A stretch of DNA of 64,000 bases, taken from Hymenobacter gelipurpurascens (GTDB lineage Bacteria; Bacteroidota; Bacteroidia; Cytophagales; Hymenobacteraceae). The stretch's first letter is position 1, and every line of letters starts with the position of its first letter. The DNA lies in contig NZ_FYEW01000001.1 in NCBI RefSeq assembly GCF_900187375.1, positions 1,798,001 through 1,862,000 on the forward strand, given 5' to 3'. A program made the translations under genes and the position numbers. The notes beneath the pieces were generated by a model, which did no database searches, was not told where the DNA came from, and worked only from the letters and a program-made list of their open reading frames with translations. Positions 26,646 through 35,995 of this stretch are shown one piece after another.

Positions 26646-28301
26646 TTATCTGTAACCTGGGTTCTGAATGAATTCGTTTTTATTGGAAACCGCGTCCAGC
26701 TGGCGTTGCGGAATTGGGCGCACCAGGTGAATATCCTTGATGCTCACGGCAGCATCGGGGTTATACTTCTGCACGCGCTCCAGCAGCTTGCCGGTGCGCT
26801 TCAGGTCAAACCAGCGCAGCTGCTCGCCCCCTAATTCCCGCCCCCGCTCATCCAGAATGAAGTCCAGCGTTACGTCGGCGGGCTTGATGAGCATATCGGT
26901 TTCCTTGCCAGGAATGGCGGCCCGGCGGCGCACCACGTTAATCAGGTCAGCGGCTTTGGTGGCGTTGCCGGCCTTGAACTCCGCTTCGGCGGCCGTCAAA
27001 TACACATCAGCCAGCCGGATAACGTAGGCGTCGCGGGCACTCTGTTCTTCGGCAATGGTAGGCCTGGTCGGGTCCAGGAACTTCTTCATGGTGACGTAGT
27101 GAATCCGGTCGCCGCTGATGGTACCGTCGGGCCGGTACACGGCGCTCTGGTCCCAGATGCGGTACTTCTTCTTGGCCTTCGTAGTAGCCGGAATAATGTA
27201 CTTGCTGGCGACAATGGCGGTATCGCCTACAGCTATGCCCGTTACGGCGCGGTTAGCCAGCCAGGTAGTCTGGAAAGTGGCGGCGTAGCGGGAGTCGATT
27301 TTCTCGTTGAACAGGTTCAGGTAGAACAGCGAGGGCATGAAGCGGTTGAACGGACGGCCATAGGGAATGTCCCGGATAACACCCGGTTGGTCATCGTACT
27401 TCATTAGGAACAGCAGGTGGCCGTTGTTGCCGCCCCGGGGGTGCCCATCGGGATAGAGCGTAGCATCTACCCTATCATTCAGGCTTAAGTCCTTGGAGTA
27501 GTTCACGGCCCACAGAATCTCCTTGTTTTCCAGGTTGGTCATCGACCACAGATCGGCAAACTTGGGCTGCAACGAGTAGCTATAGCTGCTAATGACTTTC
27601 TGGGCCAGGTCGGCGGCTTCGCGGTTTTGGCCGCGCGTCAGGTACATCTTGGCCAGGAAAGCCTCAGCAGCGGGCTTGGTCACGCGACCGTAATCTGAGG
27701 TAGTGGTAGGCAAATTTGCCACGGCCACATTCAGGTCCTCAAAAATCTGTTTGTAGAAGGTTTCTACCGGCGTGCGGTTGGCGGTGTTGGCAATAGCAGC
27801 GGTTTCCTCAGTGGTGAAATGCACTCCGCCCCAGGTTTCCACAATCTGCCAGTAGTAGAAGGCGCGCAGGAAACGTAGCTCGCCTTCCCGCGTTTTCTTC
27901 AAGGCATCCGTCATGCCCGACTGGCCTACGCGGGCAATGCCGGCGTTGCAGACGTTTACGGCCGCGTAGAGCTTGCTCCACAGGTCATTCAGAGCGGCAG
28001 AACTGCCTTGCAGGGTGGTATATTCGGTAAGGTCGGGGTTCACGTCGCCGGCACCACGCTGCCACAGGTCGGTGCCCATTTCGGAAGCGCTGTAACCGTT
28101 TTCCTTGCCATACCACCAGCGGGTGTAGGAGTAAGAGGCATTCACCAGGGTTTCAAAACCGGCTGGGGTGCTATAAACTCCTTCTGCTGTGAGGCCCGAG
28201 GGGTTGTATTCTTCCAGCTGCTTTTCGCAGGCCGGCAGCGTCAGGGAAAATACGCCAGCGGTCAGCAGCAGTTTGAGAGTATGTTGCGTTGAGATTTTCA
28301 T
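26646..28301 (-). CDS. SusD/RagB-like outer-membrane glycan-binding lipoprotein (pair 2)
   Basis: A 551-aa lipoprotein with signal peptide MKISTQHTLKLLLTAGVF and a lipobox ending LPAC (lipidated Cys at 25), then EKQLEEYNPSGLTAEGVYST. The SusD helices follow (LYAAVNVCNAGIARVG, LRFLRAFYYWQIVETWGGVHF), and the C-terminal block DERGRELGGEQLRWFDLKRTG is characteristic. It ends in NEFIQNPGYR as many family members do. It lies 32 bp downstream of its SusC partner. The ligand is inferred to be a pectic oligosaccharide from the neighbouring GH28, GH105 and shared operator. Confidence 0.94.
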   Translation of the reverse strand: MKISTQHTLKLLLTAGVFSLTLPACEKQLEEYNPSGLTAEGVYSTPAGFETLVNASYSYTRWWYGKENGYSASEMGTDLWQRGAGDVNPDLTEYTTLQGSSAALNDLWSKLYAAVNVCNAGIARVGQSGMTDALKKTREGELRFLRAFYYWQIVETWGGVHFTTEETAAIANTANRTPVETFYKQIFEDLNVAVANLPTTTSDYGRVTKPAAEAFLAKMYLTRGQNREAADLAQKVISSYSYSLQPKFADLWSMTNLENKEILWAVNYSKDLSLNDRVDATLYPDGHPRGGNNGHLLFLMKYDDQPGVIRDIPYGRPFNRFMPSLFYLNLFNEKIDSRYAATFQTTWLANRAVTGIAVGDTAIVASKYIIPATTKAKKKYRIWDQSAVYRPDGTISGDRIHYVTMKKFLDPTRPTIAEEQSARDAYVIRLADVYLTAAEAEFKAGNATKAADLINVVRRRAAIPGKETDMLIKPADVTLDFILDERGRELGGEQLRWFDLKRTGKLLERVQKYNPDAAVSIKDIHLVRPIPQRQLDAVSNKNEFIQNPGYR

Positions 28302-28333
28302 CGTGCAGAATCTATTAAACTACCTCTCTTATT

Positions 28334-31300
28334 CTAAAACCCAAGGTTCAAACCAGCCGTCAGCACCCGCGGGATGGGCGTGGTGATGGCGCCACCACGC
28401 TCGGGGTCGTAGTTGTCGACATGGCTCCAGGTGTAGAGGTTCTTGCCCTGCACATACACGCGCAACGACGACATGTGCAGGCGCGAAGTAAGCGAAGCCG
28501 GCAGTGTGTAGCCCAGCGTAGCCGCCCGAATCTTGGCATAGGAGCCATCTTCGTAGAGCAGCGAAGTGCCATAGAGCGCGTTTTGCAGCGTGCTCTTCGA
28601 AAGGCTGGCGTCGGGACGTGGGTAATCGTTGGAAGGGTTTTCGGGGGTCCAGTAGTTTTGCTGTGAACTGTTCTCGATGCCCTGCGGATCGAAGAAGCCA
28701 TTGTACTCGTAGTTGAACATCTGCCCGATACGCGCAAACAACTGCAAGGACAGGTCGAAGCCCTTGTAGGTTACATCGGTGTTGAAGGAGCCGCTCCACT
28801 TCGGCACAGACGTGCCCAGCACTTTGCGGTCATCGGTAGCCGTGATGCGGCCGTCGCCGTTCAGGTCGCGCACCTTAATCTGGCCCGGTTTCTGGCCGTA
28901 GGTTTTGGCCTCATCTGCCTCGCTGGTCTGCCAGATACCGATCTTCTCGTAGTCGTAGAATACCCGCGTAGGCGAGCCGATAAACCAGAGGTTACTGATG
29001 TCGTTGCCGGAAATGGTCAGGGCCGTAATTTCTTCCTTGTTCTTAAACCAGGTAGCGCCCACGTTCCAGCGGAAATCTTCCTTGTCAATCACGCGAGCAT
29101 TCAGGCCTACCTCAACTCCCCGGTTACGGGTTTTGCCGGCATTTTCCGTCACTACGGAGTAGCCCGAAGTAGCGGGCAGCACGCGGTTCAGCAACAAGTC
29201 GTTGGTGCGGGTGTCATACACATCCACGGTGCCCGACAAACGGTTTTGCAGGAAAGCAAAATCCAACCCGAAGTTCAGGGTATTCGAGAGCTCCCAGCCC
29301 AGGTTCTTGTTGCCGATGCGGTTGGCGAAGGTATAGGCCGGTGCTGATGACTCGCCGAAGGCAAACGGAATGCGCACCAGCAACGACTGCGTAGAATACG
29401 CCGGAATGTCGTAGTTGCCGGCGCGGCCGTAGCTGGCACGCAGCTTCAGGTCAGTGATGGGCGTCAGGCCCTTCATGAAGTCCTCCTCAATGATGCGCCA
29501 GGCCACCGCTGCCGAGGGGAAAAACGCCCACTTGTTGCCGGGTGCCAGCACCGAGGAACCATCGGAACGCCCCGTGAGCGTGAGCAGATAGCGGCTCTTG
29601 AAGTTGTACTGCACGCGGCCCGTGAAGGAAAGCAGCTTGCTATCTACGTAGCCACTATTAATGCCGACCTGCTGGTTGGCATTTGCCAAGGCATAGAACC
29701 CCTGATAATCCAGGAGTTGGTTGCGGCCCTGCGCGTTGGAGTTTTCGTTGTTGAAGGTGAGCAGCGAGGTAACCCCCGTGGCGCTGATGGTATGGTCGCC
29801 GAACGTTTTGTTGTAGTTCAGGATATTCTCCCAACTCCAGTTCGTTACGAACTCGGTACCGTAGGCCGACTGGGCCACCGAACCGTTGCGGTCCAGCGTA
29901 TTGGAACCCTGATAAATGCCGGTACGGGCGTTAGAAAGCGTAAGGCCCAGGTTGGAGCGCAGGTTCAGGCTGGGCAGAATCTGGTAGCTGACGTAGCCCG
30001 TAGTGAAGGTGCGCGTGGTGCGTACGTTATTCTGGTAGTTGCCCTCCTGCTCATCAATGAGCGGGTTGATGAAGTTGCCGGCGTTGGGGAAGATGGCCAG
30101 GTTACCGTTCTCATCATACGGCGACAACAGCGGGTTGATCTTGTTGGCTTGGTTGGTAGGGTCGCGGCGGCGGTTCTGGTTGAAGTACGTGAGTTGGCTC
30201 TGTAGGCCTACCTTCACCTTGGCATTGATTTCCTGATCGAGGTTGAAGCGAATGGAATAGCGGTTCAGGTCGTCCATCCGAAACAGCCCCTTCTCATTGA
30301 AGTAATCGAAGGATGTATAGAACTTCGTTTTCTCCGAACCGCCCGATAGGCCTATCTGGTGCTCCTGCTGCACACCTTGGCGCAGTAGCATATCCATCCA
30401 GTTGGTGCTTACCCCATCGGCAATATTCTGAATTTCCAGAGGCGTAAAGATCTTTGAGTCATCGGCCGGACTGGCCCAGTTGCCGGTGGTGCGGTTGGCT
30501 TCGCGCTTCTGCGCTACGTACTGCTCGGCGCTGTTCACCTTGGGGTAGTACACGGCATCCGTCACGCCGTAGTAGGAATTCACCGTCACGCGGGGCACCC
30601 CAGCCGCGCCTTTCTTGGTGGTCACGATGATAACGCCGTTGGCGCCGCGTGAACCGTAAATGGCTGTAGACGCGGCATCCTTCAGCACCTCCATGCTCTG
30701 GATATCATTGGGGTTGATATCCTGAATGGAATTGTACTGCACCCCGTCCACAATAAACAGCGGGCCATTCTGGGCCGTGATGGAGCGGTTGCCTCGCACG
30801 GCAATGTTCACGCCCGAGCCCGCCGAGCCACTGCTGCGGGTGATATCTACGCCCGGCAAACGGCCCTGCAGCGTTTCCATTACGTTGGCCGAGGGAGCCT
30901 TCTGTAGGTCTTCGGACTTTACTGAGATGATGGAGCCCGTAACATCGCTCTTCTTTACCTGCCCATACCCGATTACTACTACCTCATCCAGCGCCTTCTG
31001 GTCAGTCTTCAGGGCAATCTTGAGGGCAGTTTGTGAGCCGACACTTACCGTCTGCGGAATGTAGCCGATATAGCTGAACGTGAGGGCTACATCGCCCGAA
31101 GCTGGTAGCGCTAGTGAGAACTTTCCGTCGCCATCGGTCGTCGCGCCGAGGGTAGAGTTCTTCACAACTACCGTCACGCCTGGCAAGGCCTCTCCCGTGG
31201 AGCTGTCGAGAACCCGCCCTTCTACCTGCCGAGTTTGCTGCGCCTGTGCAGATGCCACTGTGCCAAGCGCCAATGCACTTAGTAGTAATGCTTTTCTCAT
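28334..31300 (-). CDS. SusC/RagA-like TonB-dependent outer-membrane transporter (pair 2)
   Basis: A 988-aa receptor. The signal peptide is MRKALLLSALALGTVASAQA. The regulatory domain is VEGRVLDSSTGEALPGVTVVV. The TonB box and plug contain LDEVVVIGYGQVKKSDVTGS and the signature KDAASTAIYGSRGANGVI. The barrel ends in TAGLNLGF. I chose the ATG at 31300 because it opens the signal peptide. The longer frame to 31417 would run through the operator. The 113-bp distance from operator to ATG fits direct promoter control. It differs clearly from the first SusC in length and sequence, so it is not a recent copy. Confidence 0.94.
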   Translation of the reverse strand: MRKALLLSALALGTVASAQAQQTRQVEGRVLDSSTGEALPGVTVVVKNSTLGATTDGDGKFSLALPASGDVALTFSYIGYIPQTVSVGSQTALKIALKTDQKALDEVVVIGYGQVKKSDVTGSIISVKSEDLQKAPSANVMETLQGRLPGVDITRSSGSAGSGVNIAVRGNRSITAQNGPLFIVDGVQYNSIQDINPNDIQSMEVLKDAASTAIYGSRGANGVIIVTTKKGAAGVPRVTVNSYYGVTDAVYYPKVNSAEQYVAQKREANRTTGNWASPADDSKIFTPLEIQNIADGVSTNWMDMLLRQGVQQEHQIGLSGGSEKTKFYTSFDYFNEKGLFRMDDLNRYSIRFNLDQEINAKVKVGLQSQLTYFNQNRRRDPTNQANKINPLLSPYDENGNLAIFPNAGNFINPLIDEQEGNYQNNVRTTRTFTTGYVSYQILPSLNLRSNLGLTLSNARTGIYQGSNTLDRNGSVAQSAYGTEFVTNWSWENILNYNKTFGDHTISATGVTSLLTFNNENSNAQGRNQLLDYQGFYALANANQQVGINSGYVDSKLLSFTGRVQYNFKSRYLLTLTGRSDGSSVLAPGNKWAFFPSAAVAWRIIEEDFMKGLTPITDLKLRASYGRAGNYDIPAYSTQSLLVRIPFAFGESSAPAYTFANRIGNKNLGWELSNTLNFGLDFAFLQNRLSGTVDVYDTRTNDLLLNRVLPATSGYSVVTENAGKTRNRGVEVGLNARVIDKEDFRWNVGATWFKNKEEITALTISGNDISNLWFIGSPTRVFYDYEKIGIWQTSEADEAKTYGQKPGQIKVRDLNGDGRITATDDRKVLGTSVPKWSGSFNTDVTYKGFDLSLQLFARIGQMFNYEYNGFFDPQGIENSSQQNYWTPENPSNDYPRPDASLSKSTLQNALYGTSLLYEDGSYAKIRAATLGYTLPASLTSRLHMSSLRVYVQGKNLYTWSHVDNYDPERGGAITTPIPRVLTAGLNLGF

Positions 31301-31703
31301 GGTATGGGAATTTGATTGGTCGAAGAAAGAGCTACCGAACCTGCAGAAGTAAGTCCTTACTAATGTTAGAGGAATGCCTTCGCAATGCGCAGAATGGGGC
31401 ACTGAATATTTGTGCAATCGTTATCGGGAACGTTGCCAGTAGCCATTTCTGAACGCTTGTTAGCTTTCTCAGCAGTGCTTTGTGCCCTCCTGTTTCCTAC
31501 ATCCTGCTTAAAAACAAGATATTCCTACCCTAGCATAAATTGCATAAAACGGATATACATAGGCCTAGGCCACTCTTCGGTACATCTGGCGTCGTCAAAT
31601 TCTGGGACGCGACCCCATTCCTCATATAGAGGGAGGCTATAACCCAGAACAGGTGCCTCGGGCTGAACAACCCCCTTCTTCTAATCTATTCGCTGTTAAT
31701 CTC
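31301..31703. promoter_or_regulatory. 403-bp regulatory gap upstream of susC (pair 2)
   Basis: No credible gene. The gap holds the LacI-type operator at 31413-31438 and the 19-bp word CATAGGCCTAGGCCACTCT at 31558-31576, shared with the upstream region of the other susC. From about 31577 to 31703 I see nothing definite. This gap marks the boundary of the pectin locus. Confidence 0.6.
31413..31438 (-). promoter_or_regulatory. LacI-family operator upstream of susC (pair 2)
   Basis: The same 26 bp as at 20828-20853 (core CGTTATCGGGAACG), lying 113 bp upstream of the susC ATG. Identity over the whole stretch at unlinked gaps, with no coding constraint, is strong evidence of a bound site. Confidence 0.85.
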
Positions 31704-31931
31704 TTACCCCAATCGCCGCGCCAACCACAGCAAAAGACTCAGGAGCAGGCTCACCAACAGCATCGACATGATAGGCGCGTAAAACCGAAAGCCCGGCCGC
31801 TCCACCCGTATATCGCCGGGCAGACGCCCAAACCAGTTAAGCCAGTTGCCGCCGCCTAGCCACAAGAAAGCACCCAGAGCCACCAGCAACAGGCCTAGAA
31901 CGACGATGATTTTACCGAGTTGAGGAGCCAT
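31704..31931 (-). CDS. DUF2905 small membrane protein
   Basis: A 75-aa protein with two membrane helices (IIVVLGLLLVALGAFLWL and APIMSMLLVSLLLSLLLWLA). Between them is the family block LNWFGRLPGDIRVERPGFRFYAP. DUF2905 proteins are widespread and have no established function. It lies 30 bp downstream of another small membrane protein gene, so the two may be cotranscribed after topB. Confidence 0.85.
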   Translation of the reverse strand: MAPQLGKIIVVLGLLLVALGAFLWLGGGNWLNWFGRLPGDIRVERPGFRFYAPIMSMLLVSLLLSLLLWLARRLG

Positions 31932-31961
31932 AATCAGAAGGCTTGTTTAGTGGGCGTGCCC

Positions 31962-32225
31962 CTATCGCAGCATAATTATCGCTGCCCCAATTACTACCAC
32001 CACGAATATCCCAAACGCCATCCACTCCTCCCGCAGCTTGAAATCTTGGGGGTACGATTTCCGGATTTTGGCCTGCCCCCAGATGGCGGCAAACAGGGCC
32101 GCGGCAAAAAGTGGCATCATTACCTGCATCGTGATGATGCTCCGGGAAAACAGGTAGATGACCAGCAGCACGGGCAGGCCTACAAAATAGGCTCCGAGGC
32201 GCGGCAGAAAGGCAGATTGCTTCAT
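31962..32225 (-). CDS. Small membrane protein of unknown function
   Basis: An 87-aa protein starting MKQSAFLPRLGAYFVGLP with three likely membrane helices (YFVGLPVLLVIYLF, MPLFAAALFAAIWG, FGIFVVVVIGAAIIML). I do not recognise the family. The ATG at 32225 is preferred over a GTG two codons upstream. It lies 43 bp downstream of topB and 30 bp upstream of the DUF2905 gene, all on the minus strand. Confidence 0.65.
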   Translation of the reverse strand: MKQSAFLPRLGAYFVGLPVLLVIYLFSRSIITMQVMMPLFAAALFAAIWGQAKIRKSYPQDFKLREEWMAFGIFVVVVIGAAIIMLR

Positions 32226-32268
32226 AAACACCGGTACTTACTGCGTGAATGTAGGCGTTTTGGCCTTG

Positions 32269-34809
32269 TTACCCTTTATCAAAAATGGGCTCGATCCGGC
32301 CTTCCGCTCCAATCTGCAAAGCTGCTTCATAGCGGTTGCCGGTTTTGGAGGAAATAAAGCCCCGAATGACGCCGGTTTTACCTTTGCGCAGGAGTTGGTT
32401 CATCTGGCTGTCGGTGAGGGTTTTGCCGCCCCACTCAAATGGCACCCGGAACTGGCAGTCTTCGCGGAAGCGGGAGCAGCCCCAGGCGCTTTTGCCTTTC
32501 AGCATCTGGCCTAGGCGGCACACGGGGCATGGAATCTGACCGGGGTCCTGAGCAGTAGTGGGCTTGCTTTCGGCAGCGCGTACCAGTTCCAGCGTGTGCT
32601 GCGGCGTGAGCTTGATGGCGGCCCCGAATTTGTTGCCCGCATCATCCAGAAAGCCCTGCATCACCTGGGTGCGGCCTTTCTTGAGCAGGTCAATCATCTG
32701 TTTGTCGGTAAACTTCTTGCCCTCGAACTCAATAGGCAAACGCAGGGCACATCCTTCGCGCCAGCGCGAGCAGCCGAATGCCGATTTGCCGCGCAGCACA
32801 TGACCACTGCCGCAGGCCGGACACTGGCCTAGCGCACCCGGCACCGCAGGCGTAACCGCTGCCACGGGCGCCGTGGGGCGCGGCGCGGCGGGTTTGCCAG
32901 GACTGTTTGTCTCGGGGTTGGCCACCGTAACAGCACGGCCCGAACCGTCTTGCTTTACCTCTAGCACCATTTCGCGCACCAGCTGCTTCAGCTCGCCCAA
33001 AAACAGATCGGCGTTCAACTGGCCGCCTTCAATCTGGCGCAGCTTCCGCTCCCACTGGCCCGTGAGTTCTGCCGATTTCAGGGTGGGGTTACGGATGAGG
33101 CCGATGAGCTCAACACCGGTGGGCGTGGGCACAATCTTCTTTTTATCGCGACGGATGTAGCCGCGCTTGAACAACGTCTCGATGATAGCGGCGCGGGTAC
33201 TAGGCCTACCAATGCCGTTTTCCTTCATGGCCTGGCGCAACTCTTCGTCGTCTACGTTACGGCCAGCGGTTTCCATACCACGCAATAGCATGGCCTCCGT
33301 GTATTCGCGCGGCGGCTGTGTTACTTTTTGGTCGAGACGGGGCTTGTGGGGGCCGTTTTCGCCTTTCTCGAAGTTGGGCAGCACGGTGTTTACTACGTCG
33401 TCTTCGCCTTCCGTACCGGGCGCTTTGGGCGCCGAGGGCGCCTGCTGCTTCTCTGGGTCGCCGTACACCACGCGCCAGCCGGGATTCAGAATCTGACGGC
33501 CACGCACCCGGAATGGATAGCTGGCCGCCTCTGCCGTTACGGTGGTGTTCGAGACTTCGCAATCGGGATAGAATGCCGCCAGAAAGCGCCGCACAATAAT
33601 ATCGTAGACGCTTTGCTCGGTGCCGCCTAGGCCACCCGCGCTGGCTCCCGTCGGGATGATGGCGTGGTGGTCGGTGACTTTGTTGTTGTTGAAGACCTTG
33701 CCCGACTTCTTGATCTTGCCAGCCAGCAATGGCGCAGTTAGGCCACTATAGGCCCCCAAGCCGCGCATGATGCCGGCAATTTTGGGGTACTGGTCGTCGG
33801 GCAGGAAGGTGGTGTCCACGCGCGGATAGCTCACTACCTTTTTCTCGTAGAGGCCCTGCACCGTCTTGAGTGTATCCTCGGCGGAGAGGCCTAGCTGGTT
33901 GTTGCACTGCACCTGCAAGGAGGTGAGGTCGAAGAGGGAAGGCGGCGTTTCCAGGGCCTTCTTGATTTCGACATTGGTTACCGTAAGCGGCACGTCTTTC
34001 ACGGCGGCCATGGCCATATCGGCTTCCTCCTGGCTCACGAAGTAGCCGCGCGCTTTCAGGCGGGCCTTTTCGTCGGGCTCGTCGTCATCAGCTTTGCCTT
34101 TTTTGGGCGGTGCCACGTGGCTGAACATGGTGCCGCGGTACTCCGTGCGCAGCACCCAATAGGGCTCCGGCTTGAAGTTCTGGATTTCGTGGTACCGATC
34201 TACAAGCAGGGCCAGCGTGGGCGTTTGCACGCGCCCGATGCTGAGCACCTGGCGCTGGCCGGGCGCGTATTTCAGCGTGAACAGGCGCGTGGCGTTCAGG
34301 CCCAATAGCCAGTCGCCGGCGGCGCGGCTTTTGCCGGCCTGGTACAGGTTGTCGAACTCCGAGCCTTCCCGAAGGTTCTCGAAGCCCTGCCGAATGGCTT
34401 CTTCCGTGAGCGAGGAAATCCAGAGGCGCTTGAAGGGCTTGCGGTACTTGGCTTCCATCAGCACCCAGCGCTGAATCACTTCTCCCTCCTGCCCGGCGTC
34501 GCCACAGTTAATTACCTCCTCGGCGTTGGCCAGCAGGTTCTTGATGACGTTGAATTGGCGCACTACGCCATCATCGCGGCGCATGAGCTTGATGCCGAAC
34601 TGCTCGGGCATCATGGGCAGATCGTGGATGCTCCAGCGCTTCCACTCGGGGCGGTAATCCTCGGGCTCCCGGAGCTGGCAGAAGTGTCCGAACGTCCAGG
34701 TAACCTGGTAGCCGTTGCCCTCAAAATAGCCATCCATTTTGCGGTTGGCACCCAGCACCTGGGCTATTTCGCGGGCTACGCTGGGCTTTTCGGCAATGCA
34801 AACTTTCAA
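32269..34809 (-). CDS. topB: DNA topoisomerase III with two C-terminal zinc-repeat-like modules
   Basis: An 846-aa type IA topoisomerase. The TOPRIM domain opens MKVCIAEKPSVAREIAQVLG and has INCGDAGQEGEVIQRW, with acidic residues D104, E108 and E110. LSIGRVQTPTLALLVDRYH follows, and the catalytic tyrosine is Y328 in VVSYPRVDTTFL. The C-terminus carries two similar modules, each with a CPxC pair, GKSAxGCSRxREC and a conserved FTDKQM/LTDSQM tail. The start codon is TTG at 34809, which gives the universal family N-terminus, and no ATG is available nearby. The enzyme decatenates and relaxes single-stranded DNA crossings during replication and recombination. Confidence 0.95.
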   Translation of the reverse strand: MKVCIAEKPSVAREIAQVLGANRKMDGYFEGNGYQVTWTFGHFCQLREPEDYRPEWKRWSIHDLPMMPEQFGIKLMRRDDGVVRQFNVIKNLLANAEEVINCGDAGQEGEVIQRWVLMEAKYRKPFKRLWISSLTEEAIRQGFENLREGSEFDNLYQAGKSRAAGDWLLGLNATRLFTLKYAPGQRQVLSIGRVQTPTLALLVDRYHEIQNFKPEPYWVLRTEYRGTMFSHVAPPKKGKADDDEPDEKARLKARGYFVSQEEADMAMAAVKDVPLTVTNVEIKKALETPPSLFDLTSLQVQCNNQLGLSAEDTLKTVQGLYEKKVVSYPRVDTTFLPDDQYPKIAGIMRGLGAYSGLTAPLLAGKIKKSGKVFNNNKVTDHHAIIPTGASAGGLGGTEQSVYDIIVRRFLAAFYPDCEVSNTTVTAEAASYPFRVRGRQILNPGWRVVYGDPEKQQAPSAPKAPGTEGEDDVVNTVLPNFEKGENGPHKPRLDQKVTQPPREYTEAMLLRGMETAGRNVDDEELRQAMKENGIGRPSTRAAIIETLFKRGYIRRDKKKIVPTPTGVELIGLIRNPTLKSAELTGQWERKLRQIEGGQLNADLFLGELKQLVREMVLEVKQDGSGRAVTVANPETNSPGKPAAPRPTAPVAAVTPAVPGALGQCPACGSGHVLRGKSAFGCSRWREGCALRLPIEFEGKKFTDKQMIDLLKKGRTQVMQGFLDDAGNKFGAAIKLTPQHTLELVRAAESKPTTAQDPGQIPCPVCRLGQMLKGKSAWGCSRFREDCQFRVPFEWGGKTLTDSQMNQLLRKGKTGVIRGFISSKTGNRYEAALQIGAEGRIEPIFDKG

Positions 34810-34978
34810 AATCGCAGATTCTCGCTGATGAATCTGATGCAGCGCCGCTGGCTTAACCGTAGGCCAGGCGCAGCATCAGTAAGGAATCAACAAAGATAAC
34901 AGGAGAAAAAGTCGAGGCAGCCGTTCTATTTACAGGGTGCGGGACAGCAGAAACCGGGCAGCAAGGCGGCTCCGTCCA

Positions 34979-34996
34979 CAGTGGCCTAGGCCACTG
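34979..34996. repeat. 18-bp perfect palindrome of the local GGCCTA word
   Basis: CAGTGGCCTAGGCCACTG is its own reverse complement. It lies in the gap between topB and the unknown 332-aa gene, directly at the latter's 3' end. The related 16-bp palindrome is at 40613-40628. Confidence 0.9.
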
Positions 34997-35995
34997 CTAA
35001 GAGGCAGAGGCCATGCGCAGATGCCCAGTCGTACTCACGAAATGATAGCGCACCTCATAAAAGCCCCTATCAAGGGCACGGTCCAGCATCGTAACGCTTT
35101 CTATTTCGAAGGGCAAGCCCCGGGAAGCCACGCGCACCGGGTTCAGGCTGCGCTGCTGCGTAATTTCCTCGCGGGCCATGTGCAGTGCGGCATGCTCGCT
35201 GGCAGCCTGTACGCGCACATAAAAGAGGTTGGCCAGCGGAAACTGCTGGTGTTCCTGCACCTCGCCATCCCAATTCTCGAAGTTCTCCAGCTCCACCGGA
35301 AATACTCCTTTGTAGCGTTCATCCAGCACTTTTTGCTTTACCGGATGGTAGGCCACCGTGGTGTTCATATGGTGCGTGAGCAGCTTAATGATGTGGTCTA
35401 CATCTAGCTGGGGCCCCTGGGCAACCAGCTTGCTGCGGTAGTACAACCCATAGCTGCTGGCTTCCTCATTGTGCGTGATGACCACACCGCTTTGAGTTGC
35501 CACCTTCTTCAACTCGGTACTGAAGTCGGCCTGGTTGGTGTGCAGCTGGCCCCACGGAGCATCGGGCCGCATAATCACCCCGAACTCATCGGGAGGCGTC
35601 AGGGCCATGTTGGAGGAGTTCTCTCCCTCAAACAGGCGTGGATAGTATTTTTTTAACTGACTGATGCTCAGACTAGCCACCCACACAGCCAGGGTGATGC
35701 GGTGCAGGCAAAAGGAACCTAGGTCGTTGCTGACATGGTAGCCAACTGACATCAGGCGGCTGCTCTGGCGCAGGGGCAGGCTGATGACCTGCGGCTCGTT
35801 GTACGAATTCAGGCCAAAAAACTTCGGATGTCCTTGTTCTTCCAGCTCCAGCACGTAAGGGCCGTAGGGTACATAGGTGGGTACGCACGGCATAGCGTCG
35901 CCCTTCGGAGCTGTATCCTGCTGGCGCAGTTCACTTGCAAGCTGCAGAAGTGCGTCGTATGAAAATAGTCGTTCAATCGTCCTTAACCCGTGCAT
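34997..35995 (-). CDS. Unknown 332-aa cytoplasmic protein
   Basis: I do not recognise this protein. It has no signal peptide and no clear membrane segment. It begins MHGLRTIERLFSYDALLQLASEL and has a proline/tyrosine-rich stretch CVPTYVPYGPYVLELEEQG near residue 40. The C-terminal third contains LANLFYVRVQAASEHAALHMAREEI and ESVTMLDRALDRGFYEVRYHFVSTTGH. The codon usage looks like that of its neighbours. The stop lies directly beside the 18-bp GGCCTA palindrome. An AT-rich stretch lies immediately upstream and probably contains its promoter. Confidence 0.75.
   Translation of the reverse strand: MHGLRTIERLFSYDALLQLASELRQQDTAPKGDAMPCVPTYVPYGPYVLELEEQGHPKFFGLNSYNEPQVISLPLRQSSRLMSVGYHVSNDLGSFCLHRITLAVWVASLSISQLKKYYPRLFEGENSSNMALTPPDEFGVIMRPDAPWGQLHTNQADFSTELKKVATQSGVVITHNEEASSYGLYYRSKLVAQGPQLDVDHIIKLLTHHMNTTVAYHPVKQKVLDERYKGVFPVELENFENWDGEVQEHQQFPLANLFYVRVQAASEHAALHMAREEITQQRSLNPVRVASRGLPFEIESVTMLDRALDRGFYEVRYHFVSTTGHLRMASAS

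Noticed and set aside
34830..34885. Possible stem-loop upstream of topB
   Set aside because: GATGCAGCGCC pairs with GGCGCAGCATC with a mismatch, but there is no U-tract or conserved riboswitch pattern, so no function can be supported.
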